A stretch of DNA of 26,025 nt from Ruminococcaceae bacterium UBA5905 (GTDB lineage: Bacteria; Bacillota; Clostridia; Oscillospirales; Acutalibacteraceae): positions 1 through 26,025 of the forward strand of contig DJEF01000007.1 of NCBI GenBank assembly GCA_002431285.1. Direction: 5' to 3'. The position numbers and the translations under genes are program-made. How positions within the stretch are numbered: the stretch's first letter is position 1; the number at the start of each line of letters is the position of its first letter. This document shows positions 14,241-22,186 of this stretch, piece after piece. The notes beneath the pieces are model-generated. The model was not told the origin of the DNA. It did no database searches and saw only the letters and a program-made list of their open reading frames with translations.

Positions 14241-15233
14241 CTAAATATCTATTCTCCCGTAGAGGGTGGCGCTCTCTTCCTTCTCCGACTCGGTGCGGGA
14301 GGGGGGTGTCGCTCCGTCCGCCGTGGGCAGGGGGTTGCTGCGGGAAATGAACTCCCGCACCGGCCGCTCCGGCGCTACGATCTCATGCTCCCGCCGTCCG
14401 CCCCGGTCATTGCGGCTGCCGCTGCGCCCGCCGTTGCCGCGGCCGCTCCGATTGCGGTTGCCGCCGCGATTGCCGCCCCGGCGCTCGTCGGCGCGCCCCT
14501 TATTGGGGTTATCGTCGGAGGGGCCGATCACCACATGCCGGTTGGGATCGCTGCCTACGCTCCAGGAGATCACACCCTCCATATCCTGCACCGCCGTATG
14601 GATGATCCGGCGCTCATAGGGGTTCATCGGCTCCAGCGAATGCTTCCGCCCGGTGCGGGCGGTCTGCGCGCCCAGCCGCTTGGCCAGGCTCACCAGCGCC
14701 TGCTCCCGCTTTTCCCGATAATTGCCGATATTCAGCGTCACCCGGAAATAGCCGCTGCCGGCGCGATTCGCCACCAGCCCGGTGAGGCACTGGAGCGCAT
14801 CCAGCGTATCCCCCCGCCGTCCGATGATAAAGCCCAGATCCTCGCCCTCCAGCGAGATCTCGCAGCCGTTCTCCGTCTCGGTCGCGGTGACGGTGAATTC
14901 CTCGGCGCCCATTGCCCGCAGCACCGATTCCAGATAGGCCGTGGCCTTGGCCACCGCCGCGCTGATCTCCTCGGGATTCAGGGCCTTATGGGGCTTTTCC
15001 GTTTTTTCCGCTTTTTCCGCCTTGCCGGTCTTTTCGACCGGAGCTGCCGCCGCGGCGCTCTCCGCCAGACGGCCCTTCACGATGGCCGGCGCGCCGCCGA
15101 ACAGGCCGAGCACCTTCTTTGTCGGCTCCTGCTGCACCTCAAAGGTGATGGCGCTTTCATCCGCGCCCAGCTCCCGGGCGATCAGCCGACGGGCCTCCTC
15201 CACGGAAGCCGCTTCCTTCACGATTTCTCTCAT
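14241..15233 (-). CDS. khpB: RNA-binding protein KhpB/Jag (Jag-N, KH, R3H) with RG-rich tail
   Basis: A 330-residue protein. The Jag-N domain (about 1-55) includes KKVLGLFGGAPAIVKGRL. A Lys/Glu/Ala-rich linker follows (KTGKAEKAEKTEK). The KH domain contains LGFIIGRRGDTLDALQ (GRRG loop), and the R3H domain contains YERRIIH, fitting R-x3-H. KhpB/EloR proteins bind RNA with KhpA and regulate cell elongation and division in Gram-positives. The C-terminal quarter is unusual: Gly/Arg/Asn-rich with repeated RGG and GGNR units (about residues 245-280), like an RGG RNA-binding tail. The start ATG at 15233 lies 6 bp after the yidC stop. It is the last gene of the operon, where many relatives continue with mnmE. 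Confidence 0.9.
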   Translation of the reverse strand: MREIVKEAASVEEARRLIARELGADESAITFEVQQEPTKKVLGLFGGAPAIVKGRLAESAAAAAPVEKTGKAEKAEKTEKPHKALNPEEISAAVAKATAYLESVLRAMGAEEFTVTATETENGCEISLEGEDLGFIIGRRGDTLDALQCLTGLVANRAGSGYFRVTLNIGNYREKREQALVSLAKRLGAQTARTGRKHSLEPMNPYERRIIHTAVQDMEGVISWSVGSDPNRHVVIGPSDDNPNKGRADERRGGNRGGNRNRSGRGNGGRSGSRNDRGGRREHEIVAPERPVREFISRSNPLPTADGATPPSRTESEKEESATLYGRIDI

Positions 15234-15239
15234 GATCCG

Positions 15240-16466
15240 TCATCCTTTCCCCGATGTTGATTCATCCGCCGCGGGAGTCTCATCCACCGGCTCCTCCGGC
15301 ACCTCGTCCACAGCCGTTTCCGCCGGGGCGGGGGTATCCGCCGCCTTTTTCGGCGGACGCTTGCCCTCCTTGGCGGCTTTTTTCTCGTTTTCTTCCTTCT
15401 GCCACGCGGCCTGTTCTGCCAGACGGGCCGCTTTCAGCCGCTCCTTATCCTCCGCTTTCTTGCGGCGGCGCTCGGCGTATTCGATCTCCGCCTGCTCCCG
15501 CGCCTTGACGGGGTTATACATGGCGTTGAGCACCACCGTCTGCACCATGGCCAGCAGATTGGAGAATACCCAGTACAGCGCCACGCCGCCGGGCACGGTG
15601 AACGCGATCACCAGCGAGAACAGCGGCATGGTATACATCATGCCCTTATTGGAGCAGCCGCCCGCCGCCTGCTGGCTCTGGGACATGGTGCTCTTGGAAT
15701 AGCGCATACTCAGCATACTGGACAGCAGCGCCGCCACGCCGGAGGCGATGGCGATGAGCCACAGCCAGTTGGGCTTGATGCCGTCCTTATTGGGCATATC
15801 CAGCAGGGACACGCCGAAGATGCTGAATTCTTTCTTCGTATCCTGCAATACCTGCAGAGTCTGGTCGGCGGCGGTCGCCGCCTCGGTCTCGCTCTGGCCC
15901 GCCGCCACGGCCGCGTCGATCAACGCCGTGCGCATGGGCTGCTCATACTCGTCGGCATACTGGAGCAGATACAGCTCCCGATAATAGGAATTCTCCTGGA
16001 ACCGGGAGGTGATCTTCTTGGCCTCTTTTTCGTCCTTGCCCTCGGTGAGCTGATTCTCCACCGCCGTGACGCAGGTGGAAATCTGGTCGGCCGTGATCTT
16101 CTTCGTCTGCACGTAGGTCAGGGGCTTATAAATGACGGCGATGATGCTCATGAGCACCAGCATCTGCAGCAGCATGGGCAGGCAGCCGCCGGTCAGGCTC
16201 ACGCCCTCCTTCTGGTACAGCTCCTGCTGCTTCTGCTGCAGTTTCTGCCGATCGTTGGCGTATTTTTTCTCCAGCCGTTCCAGCCGGGGGGCCAGTTTGG
16301 CCCGGTCCACCTGGCTCTTCTGCTGCTTGATATTCAGCGGGAAGCACAGGAGACGGATGAGCAGGGTGAACAGAAATATCGCCACAAAATAGCTGGGCAC
16401 CAGCTGATAGATCCATTGCAGCACATAGCCCAGCGGCACGGCGAACAGGCCAAACAGCTTCATCAT
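15240..16466 (-). CDS. yidC: Membrane protein insertase YidC/Oxa1 (short Gram-positive type)
   Basis: A 408-residue insertase that places proteins into the cytoplasmic membrane, alone or with SecYEG. The first transmembrane segment contains the conserved groove arginine (LFTLLIRLLCFPL). It is followed by the cytoplasmic coiled hairpin rich in Lys/Gln (LERLEKKYANDRQKLQQKQQELYQKEG) and the second segment GGCLPMLLQMLVLMSI. A region of roughly 100 residues (TADQISTCV to FSIFGVSLLDM) separates this from the last segments around WLWLIAIASGVAALLSS, YTMPLFSLVIAF and GGVALYWVFSNLLAM. The C-terminus is a long charged tail (ERRRKKAEDKERLKAARLAEQ then an acidic Pro/Ala stretch), which can contact ribosomes in other species. 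No lipobox is seen. AAAGGAGG precedes the first ATG (16466). Confidence 0.93.
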   Translation of the reverse strand: MMKLFGLFAVPLGYVLQWIYQLVPSYFVAIFLFTLLIRLLCFPLNIKQQKSQVDRAKLAPRLERLEKKYANDRQKLQQKQQELYQKEGVSLTGGCLPMLLQMLVLMSIIAVIYKPLTYVQTKKITADQISTCVTAVENQLTEGKDEKEAKKITSRFQENSYYRELYLLQYADEYEQPMRTALIDAAVAAGQSETEAATAADQTLQVLQDTKKEFSIFGVSLLDMPNKDGIKPNWLWLIAIASGVAALLSSMLSMRYSKSTMSQSQQAAGGCSNKGMMYTMPLFSLVIAFTVPGGVALYWVFSNLLAMVQTVVLNAMYNPVKAREQAEIEYAERRRKKAEDKERLKAARLAEQAAWQKEENEKKAAKEGKRPPKKAADTPAPAETAVDEVPEEPVDETPAADESTSGKG

Positions 16467-16488
16467 GGCCAGTGGCCTCCTTTACAAG

Positions 16489-16794
16489 TCAATGATATTT
16501 TTTGCGGGAGTTTTTCTCCTCCCGCGGCCGCCGGCGCCGGGCGCCGGGCCACGAAATGCGCTCCGGCACGGGGTCATACCCGCCCCGGAACAGCGGATTG
16601 CAGCGCAATATGCGCCACAGAGTCAGGCCGGTGCCTATCCAGATGCCGTGGCGCTGATACGCTTCCACGGCATAAGCCGAGCAGGTGGGCGAAAAGCGGC
16701 AGACCGGCGGGGTATTGGCCGAATGCTTCTGATAGAGACGAATCAGGGCGATGGGGATACGGCGGGGGGAGAACCGCCGGGGCGCGTCACCCAT
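16489..16794 (-). CDS. yidD: Membrane protein insertion efficiency factor YidD
   Basis: A 101-residue protein with the family core [19 protein letters not shown] followed by [29 protein letters not shown]. This is the diagnostic PTCS-x-Y and RCNP-x-x-x-GGxDPVP arrangement. The N-terminus is a short amphipathic basic helix ([18 protein letters not shown]). YidD assists YidC-dependent insertion at the inner face of the membrane. Its ATG lies inside the rnpA 3' end (8-nt overlap), implying translational coupling. The tail is very basic ([15 protein letters not shown]), somewhat longer than usual. Confidence 0.95.
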   Translation of the reverse strand: MGDAPRRFSPRRIPIALIRLYQKHSANTPPVCRFSPTCSAYAVEAYQRHGIWIGTGLTLWRILRCNPLFRGGYDPVPERISWPGARRRRPREEKNSRKKYH

Positions 16795-17125
16795 GGGTCA
16801 GCGCCCCCAGCTCCGCCAGCTGCTTTTCCATCACCGGCGCCAGCTCGGTGCTTTTCATAGACAGCAGCCGTCCCCGGGCCACAAACACGATATCCACGCT
16901 CCCCGTGCGGGCGCACAGGGGCTGAAATGCGGCGCGAATCACCCGGCGGGCCCGGCTGCGCTGCACGGCGCCGCCCAGCTTCTTCCCGGTGGTGATGCCC
17001 ACCCGGGGATAGCCCAACCGGTTCTTGCGCACATAGGTCACCAGCGCCGGATGCACCCGGGAACGCCCGTGGTAATACAGGGTGCGAAACTCTTTATTCT
17101 CCCGCAGCGATGCAAACGCCGGCAT
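16787..17125 (-). CDS. rnpA: Ribonuclease P protein component
   Basis: A 112-residue basic protein that binds the RNase P RNA and helps position pre-tRNA 5' leaders. The family signature is [27 protein letters not shown] (the RNR-like helix, here [12 protein letters not shown]). Upstream are [14 protein letters not shown] and [11 protein letters not shown]. Two ATG codons are possible (17131 and 17125). The second is chosen because AAGGGGG (complement of 17133-17139) would be too close to the first. It lies between rpmH, with an intervening attenuator-like hairpin, and yidD, with an 8-nt overlap. Confidence 0.95.
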   Translation of the reverse strand: MPAFASLRENKEFRTLYYHGRSRVHPALVTYVRKNRLGYPRVGITTGKKLGGAVQRSRARRVIRAAFQPLCARTGSVDIVFVARGRLLSMKSTELAPVMEKQLAELGALTHG

Positions 17126-17163
17126 TCCCATGCCCCCTTATCTCCGATCGGTTTCCGCCATAA

Positions 17164-17190
17164 GAAAAAAAGCCACCTGAACAGTGGCTC
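17164..17190 (-). terminator. Intercistronic terminator/attenuator between rpmH and rnpA
   Basis: Read on the minus strand: AGCCAC, 7-nt loop, GTGGCT, then a run of T (complement of the A-run 17164-17170). The stem is only 6-7 bp, so it is likely partial. It would let more rpmH than rnpA-yidD-yidC message be made. Confidence 0.65.
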
Positions 17191-17194
17191 ATTT

Positions 17195-17329
17195 TCAGTA
17201 CGTCAGACGGGCTCTGCCCTTCGCTCTGCGGCGAGCCAAAACCTTGCGGCCGTTGGCGGTGGCCATTCTCTTACGGAAGCCATGCTCCATCTTGCGATGA
17301 CGCTTCTTGGGCTGATAGGTACGGAACAT
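17195..17329 (-). CDS. rpmH: 50S ribosomal protein L34
   Basis: A 44-residue, very basic ribosomal protein: starts [18 protein letters not shown], continues [21 protein letters not shown] and ends ARLTY. This is the full-length L34 pattern with the usual [16 protein letters not shown] core. The ATG at 17329 follows AAAGGAGGGG at good distance. It is the first gene of the rpmH-rnpA-yidD-yidC-khpB operon under a strong promoter, divergent from dnaA. Confidence 0.97.
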   Translation of the reverse strand: MFRTYQPKKRHRKMEHGFRKRMATANGRKVLARRRAKGRARLTY

Positions 17330-17403
17330 CCCATGCCCCTCCTTTCACTCTCTGGTCTGCTGTCCGGCGTCTGAATACGCACAGACAGCCCTAGCAATGA
17401 ACT

Positions 17404-17433
17404 ATTATATACCAATCCGGGGAAAGATGTCAA
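17404..17433 (-). promoter_or_regulatory. Strong sigma-A promoter of the rpmH operon
   Basis: On the minus strand, a perfect TTGACA (complement of 17428-17433), 18 bp, then a perfect TATAAT (complement of 17404-17409). The leader to rpmH is about 68 nt. Confidence 0.8.
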
Positions 17434-17627
17434 GAAAATTTTACGGACAAACCCGCTTTTTTGCGTTTTTCACGGCTCTTGTGGTGGGCCCGCACCAGGA
17501 ACCCCATATCTTGTATGCCGACGGTGCGCCACAACGGCGTTTTCGGGGCGATAAACGCCCCATTCCGGCGTTTTCGGAGGAAAAGAGACTTTTTTTCACA
17601 GCACAACGAAAAAACGGCGAAAAATCG

Positions 17628-17656
17628 TTGAAAAACACCGCTGTTTATGCTATAAT
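17628..17656 (+). promoter_or_regulatory. Sigma-A promoter of dnaA
   Basis: TTGAAA (17628-17633), 17 bp, then a perfect TATAAT (17651-17656), about 100 bp before the dnaA start. TTTTTCACA (17592-17600), 28 bp upstream of the -35 box, could allow autoregulation by DnaA. Confidence 0.75.
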
Positions 17657-17759
17657 GAAATTGTGGGCTTTTGACTTTTTTTAACCCGCGGGGGCGAGTT
17701 TTCGGCAGCCGTTTCGACGGCCGCCTATATTTTCACGGGCAGAGGAGAACGAAAACGCT

Positions 17760-19091
17760 ATGGATTCGATCAACGAGGTATGGGAAAAGGTACTGGAGAT
17801 CATGCAGCAGTCCGGCATCAGCCAGACTGCCTTTGACGTATGGATCAAAAATATTGAGCCCCAGGGCATCCGGGACGGGGAGATCGTGGTGTGCGTCAAC
17901 ACCGATTTCATGAAAAAGACGCTGGAGGACAACTATGCCCCCAAGCTGCGGGACGCGGTGCAGACGGCGCTGGGCATTCCGCTGGGACTGCGCATCGTCA
18001 GCAAGGAGAGCGCCCCGGCGGCCAGCGCTCCGGCCGCCGCGCCCATCCGGGGCAACGGCTATCCCTCCGGCAATGCCGACGAGGAATACACCTTCGACAA
18101 TTTTGTGGTGGGCTCCTCCAACAAGTTTGCCCACGCCGCCTCGCAGGCGGTGGCCAGCAAGCCGGCGGGACTGTATAACCCCCTGTTCATCTACGGCGGC
18201 TCCGGACTGGGCAAGACCCATCTGCTCTGCGCCATCTGCAAGGAGATCCAGCGCAATAACCCCCGGGCGCAGATCCTGTACATCAAGGGCGAGACCATGA
18301 CCAACGAGCTGATCGAGGCCATCAAGACCGGCACCACAGCGGAATTCCACGCCAAATACCGGCAGGTGGACATTCTGCTGGTGGACGATATCCAGTTCAT
18401 CAGCGGCAAGCAGAGCACCCAGGAGGAATTCTTCCACACCTTTGAAACCCTCCATTCCAGCGGCAAGCAGATCGTGCTGACCAGCGACCGGCCCCCCCGG
18501 GAGATCGCCACGCTGGAGGAGCGGCTGCGTTCCCGCTTTGAGATGGGACTGCTGGCGGATATTCAGCCGCCGGATCTGGAAACCCGGATCGCCATCATCC
18601 GCCGCAAGGCGCAGGTGCTGGATCTGCCGCTGCAGGACGATGTGGCGGAGTACATCGCCAACCAGCTCAAGAGCAATGTCCGGCAGCTGGAGGGCGTGGT
18701 CAAGCGGATGCGGGCCCAGTATATGCTCAATAACGAGCAGCCCAATATGATCACCGCCCAGAACGCCATCCGGGATATCCGCAACGACAGCCAGCCGGTG
18801 CCCATCACCGTGGAACGCATCATCTCCGAGGTGGCACGCACCATGGGGGTGCAGCCGGAGGACATTCGCTCCGGCAAGCATTCCGCCCCCATTTCCCGCG
18901 CCCGGCAGGTGGCGGCCTATGTGGTGCGGGAGATCACCAACCTGCCCATGAAAGCCATCGGCGTCGAATTCGGCGGCCGGGATCACTCCACCATCGTCTA
19001 CGCCATTCAGAAAGTGGAGACCCAGATGGTACAGGACGCCTCTTTCAAGCACATGGTGACGGACATCATCAAAAACCTCAGCGAACGGTAA
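17760..19091 (+). CDS. dnaA: Chromosomal replication initiator protein DnaA
   Basis: A 443-residue initiator. Domain I (about 1-75) has VWEKVLEIMQQSGISQTAFDVWIKNIEP. Domain II is short and Ala/Pro-rich. Domain III (AAA+) begins at YTFDNFVVGSSNKFAHAA, with Walker A GGSGLGKTH (146-154), Walker B LLVDDIQF (Asp209/Asp210), sensor 1 LTSDRPP and the arginine-finger region EERLRSRFEMGL. Domain IV ends with the DNA-binding signature GGRDHSTIVYA (405-415). DnaA binds boxes at the origin, oligomerises on single-stranded trios and opens the duplex. The boxes lie directly downstream. ATG 17760 has GAGGAG (17742-17747) as a somewhat distant ribosome site. The gene heads the replication operon. Confidence 0.98.
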   Translation: MDSINEVWEKVLEIMQQSGISQTAFDVWIKNIEPQGIRDGEIVVCVNTDFMKKTLEDNYAPKLRDAVQTALGIPLGLRIVSKESAPAASAPAAAPIRGNGYPSGNADEEYTFDNFVVGSSNKFAHAASQAVASKPAGLYNPLFIYGGSGLGKTHLLCAICKEIQRNNPRAQILYIKGETMTNELIEAIKTGTTAEFHAKYRQVDILLVDDIQFISGKQSTQEEFFHTFETLHSSGKQIVLTSDRPPREIATLEERLRSRFEMGLLADIQPPDLETRIAIIRRKAQVLDLPLQDDVAEYIANQLKSNVRQLEGVVKRMRAQYMLNNEQPNMITAQNAIRDIRNDSQPVPITVERIISEVARTMGVQPEDIRSGKHSAPISRARQVAAYVVREITNLPMKAIGVEFGGRDHSTIVYAIQKVETQMVQDASFKHMVTDIIKNLSER

Positions 19092-19162
19092 CAAAGAATT
19101 GCCGCACCACTGGGACGGGTGTCCTCTCTATATATAATACATTATTATAAGCGCATACGACT

Positions 19163-19296
19163 TTTTCCACCGTTTCCACCGATTATTCACCGACGGTCCT
19201 GCACTTTTCCACATTTATTTGTGGAAAGTGTGGAAAAACGAATTTTCACACAGTTTTTCACATTCCACCGGGAAGTTTCCACGAACCGGTGGAAAC
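19163..19296. other. DnaA-box cluster of oriC
   Basis: Plus-strand 9-mers: TTTTCCACC (19163), GTTTCCACC (19172), TTATTCACC (19183), TTTTCCACA (19205), ATTTTCACA (19242), TTTTTCACA (19254), GTTTCCACG (19275). Minus-strand boxes: 19220-19228 (CTTTCCACA), 19229-19237 (TTTTCCACA) and 19288-19296 (GTTTCCACC). Two minus boxes are directly adjacent, and one inverted pair (19275/19288) is spaced by a few bases. Confidence 0.82.
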
Positions 19297-19390
19297 CGGG
19301 AGAACCATCCACCGACCTGCACATTCCTCCACAATCGGGGTACCGCCGCCGGGGGAGAGAAAATCCAGCATTTTCCGGGTATAACGGCGG

Positions 19391-19450
19391 TTTTCCACAA
19401 ATTCACAGCCCCTACTACTACTACGAAACAAATATAGTTATTTTATTGCG
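19391..19450 (+). other. Basal unwinding module: DnaA boxes, GC block, DnaA-trios, AT-rich DNA
   Basis: TTTTCCACA (19391-19399) is followed directly by the weaker AATTCACAG (19400-19408), a short GC block (19409-19412), and four trios TACTACTACTAC (19413-19424). An AT-rich stretch to about 19449 completes the module. This is the order known from B. subtilis, where DnaA loads from the box onto trio repeats of one strand. Confidence 0.85.
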
Positions 19451-19467
19451 TAAAGGTGGGTTTTACC

Positions 19468-20571
19468 ATGAACTTTCAATGCGACAAACAGGAACTGATC
19501 GAGGCGGTGGGGAATGCCCAGCGGGCGGTTGCGGCGAAAGCGGCCTTGCCGGCGCTGGAGGGAATCCTCCTGCGGGCACAGGGCTCCACGCTGTTTCTGG
19601 CCGGCTTTGACATGGAGCTGGGCATCACCACCACCATCGAGGCACAGGTGCAGCAGCCCGGCGAGCTGGTGCTGCCCGCCCGGATGTTCGGCGACATCGT
19701 GCGCAAGATGCCCGGGGACCGCATCACCCTCACCGCCGACGACAAATTCAACACCGTCATCCGCAGCGACGTGACGGAATTCTCCATCATGGGTATCACG
19801 GCGGCAGATTACCCCGCCATCCCCACGGTGGATGAGGGCATCAGCGTGGCGGTGTCGCAGGATGTGCTCAAGGGCATGGTGCGGCAGACCATTTTCTCCG
19901 TGGCCGCCCCCAACAATCCCCGCCCCATCTACACCGGCACCCGCTTTGAGATCGCGCCTGACCAGCTGCGGCTGGTGAGCATGGACGGCTACCGGCTGGC
20001 CATCCGCACCGAACCGGTACAAACCGACGAGACGGTGAACTTTGTGGTGCCGGGCAAGGCGCTGCAGGAAATTCTCAAGCTGCTGAAGGACGAGGACAAA
20101 AACTGCAACCTCATCATCGGCCGGCGGCACATCATCTTTGAGATCGACGGCTACGCGGTGATCTCCCGGCTGCTGGAGGGCGAATTCATCGACTACGAGC
20201 GGATCATCTCGCAGGAGGAGGCCGCCACCACGGTGGTGGTGAACACCCGCAGCATGATGGATGCCGTGGATCGGGTATCGCTGGTGATCAACGACCGGCT
20301 GCAGACCCCCATGATCTGCGAATTCCGGGATCAATCGGTATACGTGTCCTGCTCCACTCCGCTGGGCAAGGCCAACGACTGCATTCCCGCCCAAATCACC
20401 GGCAACGAGGAGACCATGGGCTTCAACTCCCGCTATCTGCTGGACGCGCTGAAAAACAGCGAGACCGACGAGGTGCGCATCGAGCTGAACAGCTCCTTAA
20501 AGCCGATGAAAATCTTTCCGAAAGAGGGCAGCAGCTTTCTGTTCCTGGTGCTGCCGGTGAGACTGAAATAA
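19468..20571 (+). CDS. dnaN: DNA polymerase III beta subunit (sliding clamp)
   Basis: A 367-residue clamp, the usual length, with three similar domains. Recognisable stretches are MNFQCDKQELIEAVGNAQRAV at the start, GEIVLPAR-like GELVLPARMFGDIVRKMPG, EFSIMGITAADYPAIPTVDE, RLVSMDGYRLAIR and the end SSFLFLVLPVRLK (the usual LxLPVR terminus). The ring tethers polymerase III and other partners to DNA. The ATG at 19468 follows AAAGGTGG (19452-19459). The in-frame GTG at 19456 lies inside that site and is rejected. Its TAA overlaps the ATG of the next gene by one base. Confidence 0.98.
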   Translation: MNFQCDKQELIEAVGNAQRAVAAKAALPALEGILLRAQGSTLFLAGFDMELGITTTIEAQVQQPGELVLPARMFGDIVRKMPGDRITLTADDKFNTVIRSDVTEFSIMGITAADYPAIPTVDEGISVAVSQDVLKGMVRQTIFSVAAPNNPRPIYTGTRFEIAPDQLRLVSMDGYRLAIRTEPVQTDETVNFVVPGKALQEILKLLKDEDKNCNLIIGRRHIIFEIDGYAVISRLLEGEFIDYERIISQEEAATTVVVNTRSMMDAVDRVSLVINDRLQTPMICEFRDQSVYVSCSTPLGKANDCIPAQITGNEETMGFNSRYLLDALKNSETDEVRIELNSSLKPMKIFPKEGSSFLFLVLPVRLK

Positions 20572-20795
20572 TGGAAACCATCCGATTCACGTTAGAAACC
20601 GAGTTCATCCGGCTGGACGACCTGTTAAAGCGCACCGGCTGCGTGGCCACCGGCGGACAGGCCAAGGTGCTGATCCAGTCCGGCCATGTGCGGCTGGACG
20701 GCGAGCCCTGCACCATGCGGGGCAAAAAGCTGCGGGGCGGTGAGACCGTCACTCTGCCCGACACCGGCGAGGAGATCGTCGTTGTACGTCCGTAG
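20571..20795 (+). CDS. Small S4-domain RNA-binding protein (YaaA/RlbA type)
   Basis: A 74-residue S4-like protein. The core FIRLDDLLKRTGCVATGGQAKVLIQSGHVRLDGE has the helix-turn-strand of S4 domains (ik-x-x-x-G-x-V-xx-G). It continues MRGKKLRGGETVTLPDTGEE. In B. subtilis the protein at this place (YaaA, also called RlbA) is implicated in ribosome maturation. Start ATG at 20571 overlaps the dnaN stop (TAATG), and the 3' end overlaps recF by 14 bp, so the three are translationally coupled. Confidence 0.92.
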   Translation: METIRFTLETEFIRLDDLLKRTGCVATGGQAKVLIQSGHVRLDGEPCTMRGKKLRGGETVTLPDTGEEIVVVRP

Positions 20796-21888
20796 ACTGA
20801 CCGTCGGCGCTTTCCGCAATCTGCACCCCTGCCGGTGGGAACCGGCGGCCGGTGTTAATATCCTCTACGGGGACAACGCTCAGGGAAAGACCAATCTGCT
20901 GGAGGCCTGCTGGCTGTTCACCGGGGCGCGCTCCTTTCGGGGAGCCCGGGACAGCGAGATGGTGCCCTTCGGCGGGGAGGAGGCCCGGCTGGCGCTGGAT
21001 TTCACCGCCGGCGGCCGGGAGCAGCAGGCGGAGCTGTGCATCCGCCAGCGGCGGCAGGCCACCCTCAACGGCCTGAAACTGCCCTCCGCCGCCAAGCTGG
21101 CGGGAACGCTGTGCGGGGTGGTGTTTTCACCGGCCCATCTGTCGCTGGTGCGGGACGGCCCCGGGGAACGGCGGAAATTCGTGGACGCCGCCTATTGTCA
21201 GCTCAGCCCCGGCTACATCGGGAAGCTGACGGAATTTCACCGGGTGCTGACCCAGCGTAATGCGCTGTTGAAACAGATGACCGCGCCGGGGCGGAACGCC
21301 GCCGCCGACCGGGAGATGCTGGAGCTGTGGGACCACACCATGGCCGCCGCCGGGGCCCGCGTGACCGTGGCGCGCAGCCTGTATATCGAAAAGCTGCGCC
21401 CGCTGGCGGCGGAAATTTACGCCGGTCTGTCCGGCGGGCGAGAGCAGCTGTCCATCCAATGGGAATCTCCGGCTTATGCACCGGGCATGACCCCCGCCGC
21501 CGTGGCCGCCCGCTGGAAAGCGCTGCTGGAAACCTCCCGGAATGCGGATCGAGGGGCGGGATTCTCCACCGTCGGCCCCCACCGGGAAGATCTGGCGCTG
21601 ACGCTCAACGACACCGATGTGCGCACCTACGGCTCCCAAGGGCAGCAGCGCTCGGCGGTGCTGGCGCTGAAACTGGCGGAGGCAGCCCTCCTCCAGGATG
21701 TGACCGGCGAGGCGCCGGTGGCGTTTCTGGACGATGTGATGAGCGAGCTGGATGTATCCCGACAGGAATATATTCTCAATCATATCGAGGGCTGGCAGGT
21801 GTTCATCACCGGCTGCGAACCCTCCGCCGCCCTGCGGATGACCGCCGGAAAGGTGTTTCATATCAAACAGGGCGTAGTATCTGAATAA
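20782..21888 (+). CDS. recF: DNA replication and repair protein RecF
   Basis: A 368-residue SMC-like ATPase that loads RecA at gapped DNA with RecO and RecR. Walker A is GDNAQGKTNLLEA (about residues 32-44), the signature is GSQGQQRSAVLALKLAE, and Walker B is PVAFLDDVMSELD. The N-terminus YVRRLTVGAFRNL matches the family. The open frame runs upstream within the S4 gene, but homologues start here, so TTG at 20782 is chosen. GAGGAGA (20769-20775) precedes it. The TTG start and overlap may keep RecF low. Confidence 0.95.
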   Translation: MYVRRLTVGAFRNLHPCRWEPAAGVNILYGDNAQGKTNLLEACWLFTGARSFRGARDSEMVPFGGEEARLALDFTAGGREQQAELCIRQRRQATLNGLKLPSAAKLAGTLCGVVFSPAHLSLVRDGPGERRKFVDAAYCQLSPGYIGKLTEFHRVLTQRNALLKQMTAPGRNAAADREMLELWDHTMAAAGARVTVARSLYIEKLRPLAAEIYAGLSGGREQLSIQWESPAYAPGMTPAAVAARWKALLETSRNADRGAGFSTVGPHREDLALTLNDTDVRTYGSQGQQRSAVLALKLAEAALLQDVTGEAPVAFLDDVMSELDVSRQEYILNHIEGWQVFITGCEPSAALRMTAGKVFHIKQGVVSE

Positions 21889-21913
21889 AATTATACAGAC
21901 AGGATTTGAATGT

Positions 21914-22156
21914 ATGTATTTGCACATTGGGCAGGACACCGTGGTGCGGGAGCAGGACATTGTGGGCATCTTCGATATGGACAACACCACCGTATCCCGT
22001 ACCACCCGGGAGTTTCTCAACCGGGCGGAGCGAGAGGGACGGGTCAGCTATGTGAACTATGAGCTGCCCAAGTCCTTTGTGGTGTGCCGCGGCGGTGGGG
22101 TGCACATCGCCCAGATGGCGCCGAGAACCCTGGTCAAACGGGCAAAAACTTTGTAA
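21914..22156 (+). CDS. remB: Extracellular matrix regulator RemB (DUF370)
   Basis: An 80-residue protein starting MYLHIGQDTVVREQDIVGIFDMDN and including TTREFLNRAEREG and KSFVVCRGGGVHIAQMAP. This is the DUF370 fold shared by RemA and RemB. In B. subtilis remB (yaaB) lies at exactly this locus between recF and gyrB and affects matrix and biofilm genes. RemA-type rings bind DNA. AGGAT (21901-21905) is a moderate ribosome site for ATG 21914. It is part of the same plus-strand run, 25 bp after recF and 30 bp before gyrB. Confidence 0.9.
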   Translation: MYLHIGQDTVVREQDIVGIFDMDNTTVSRTTREFLNRAEREGRVSYVNYELPKSFVVCRGGGVHIAQMAPRTLVKRAKTL

Positions 22157-22186
22157 ATCAACCACCGAAAGGGAGGAGCTACCGAT

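Larger units (their letters stand above)
17330..17759. other. Divergent rpmH/dnaA intergenic region
   Basis: No gene is seen in these 430 bp. It contains the rpmH promoter, the dnaA promoter, and a GGGGCG-ATAAA-CGCCCC hairpin (17545-17561). The hairpin is flanked by a direct repeat of CGGCGTTTTCGG (about 17534-17545 and 17566-17577). One DnaA-box-like TTTTTCACA (17592-17600) lies upstream of the dnaA promoter. Box density is far lower than in the dnaA-dnaN gap, so the main origin is there rather than here. Confidence 0.6.
19092..19467. other. oriC: oriC: chromosomal replication origin (dnaA-dnaN gap)
   Basis: A 376-bp gene-free gap between dnaA and dnaN, as in many Bacillota. From left: an AT-rich stretch (19130-19150), a dense DnaA-box cluster (19163-19296), a sparser GC-rich part with weaker boxes (19297-19390), and a basal unwinding module (19391-19450). 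The dominant box form is TTTTCCACA rather than TTATCCACA. The direction of unwinding is toward dnaN. Confidence 0.9.

Noticed and set aside
14079..15260. Long plus-strand open frame opposite khpB
   Set aside because: Antisense to the KH/R3H protein, starts within the terminator region, and its protein has no family resemblance.
19133..19138. TATAAT in the oriC gap as the dnaN promoter
   Set aside because: No -35 element at 16-18 bp; the AT-rich stretch is better explained as part of the origin.
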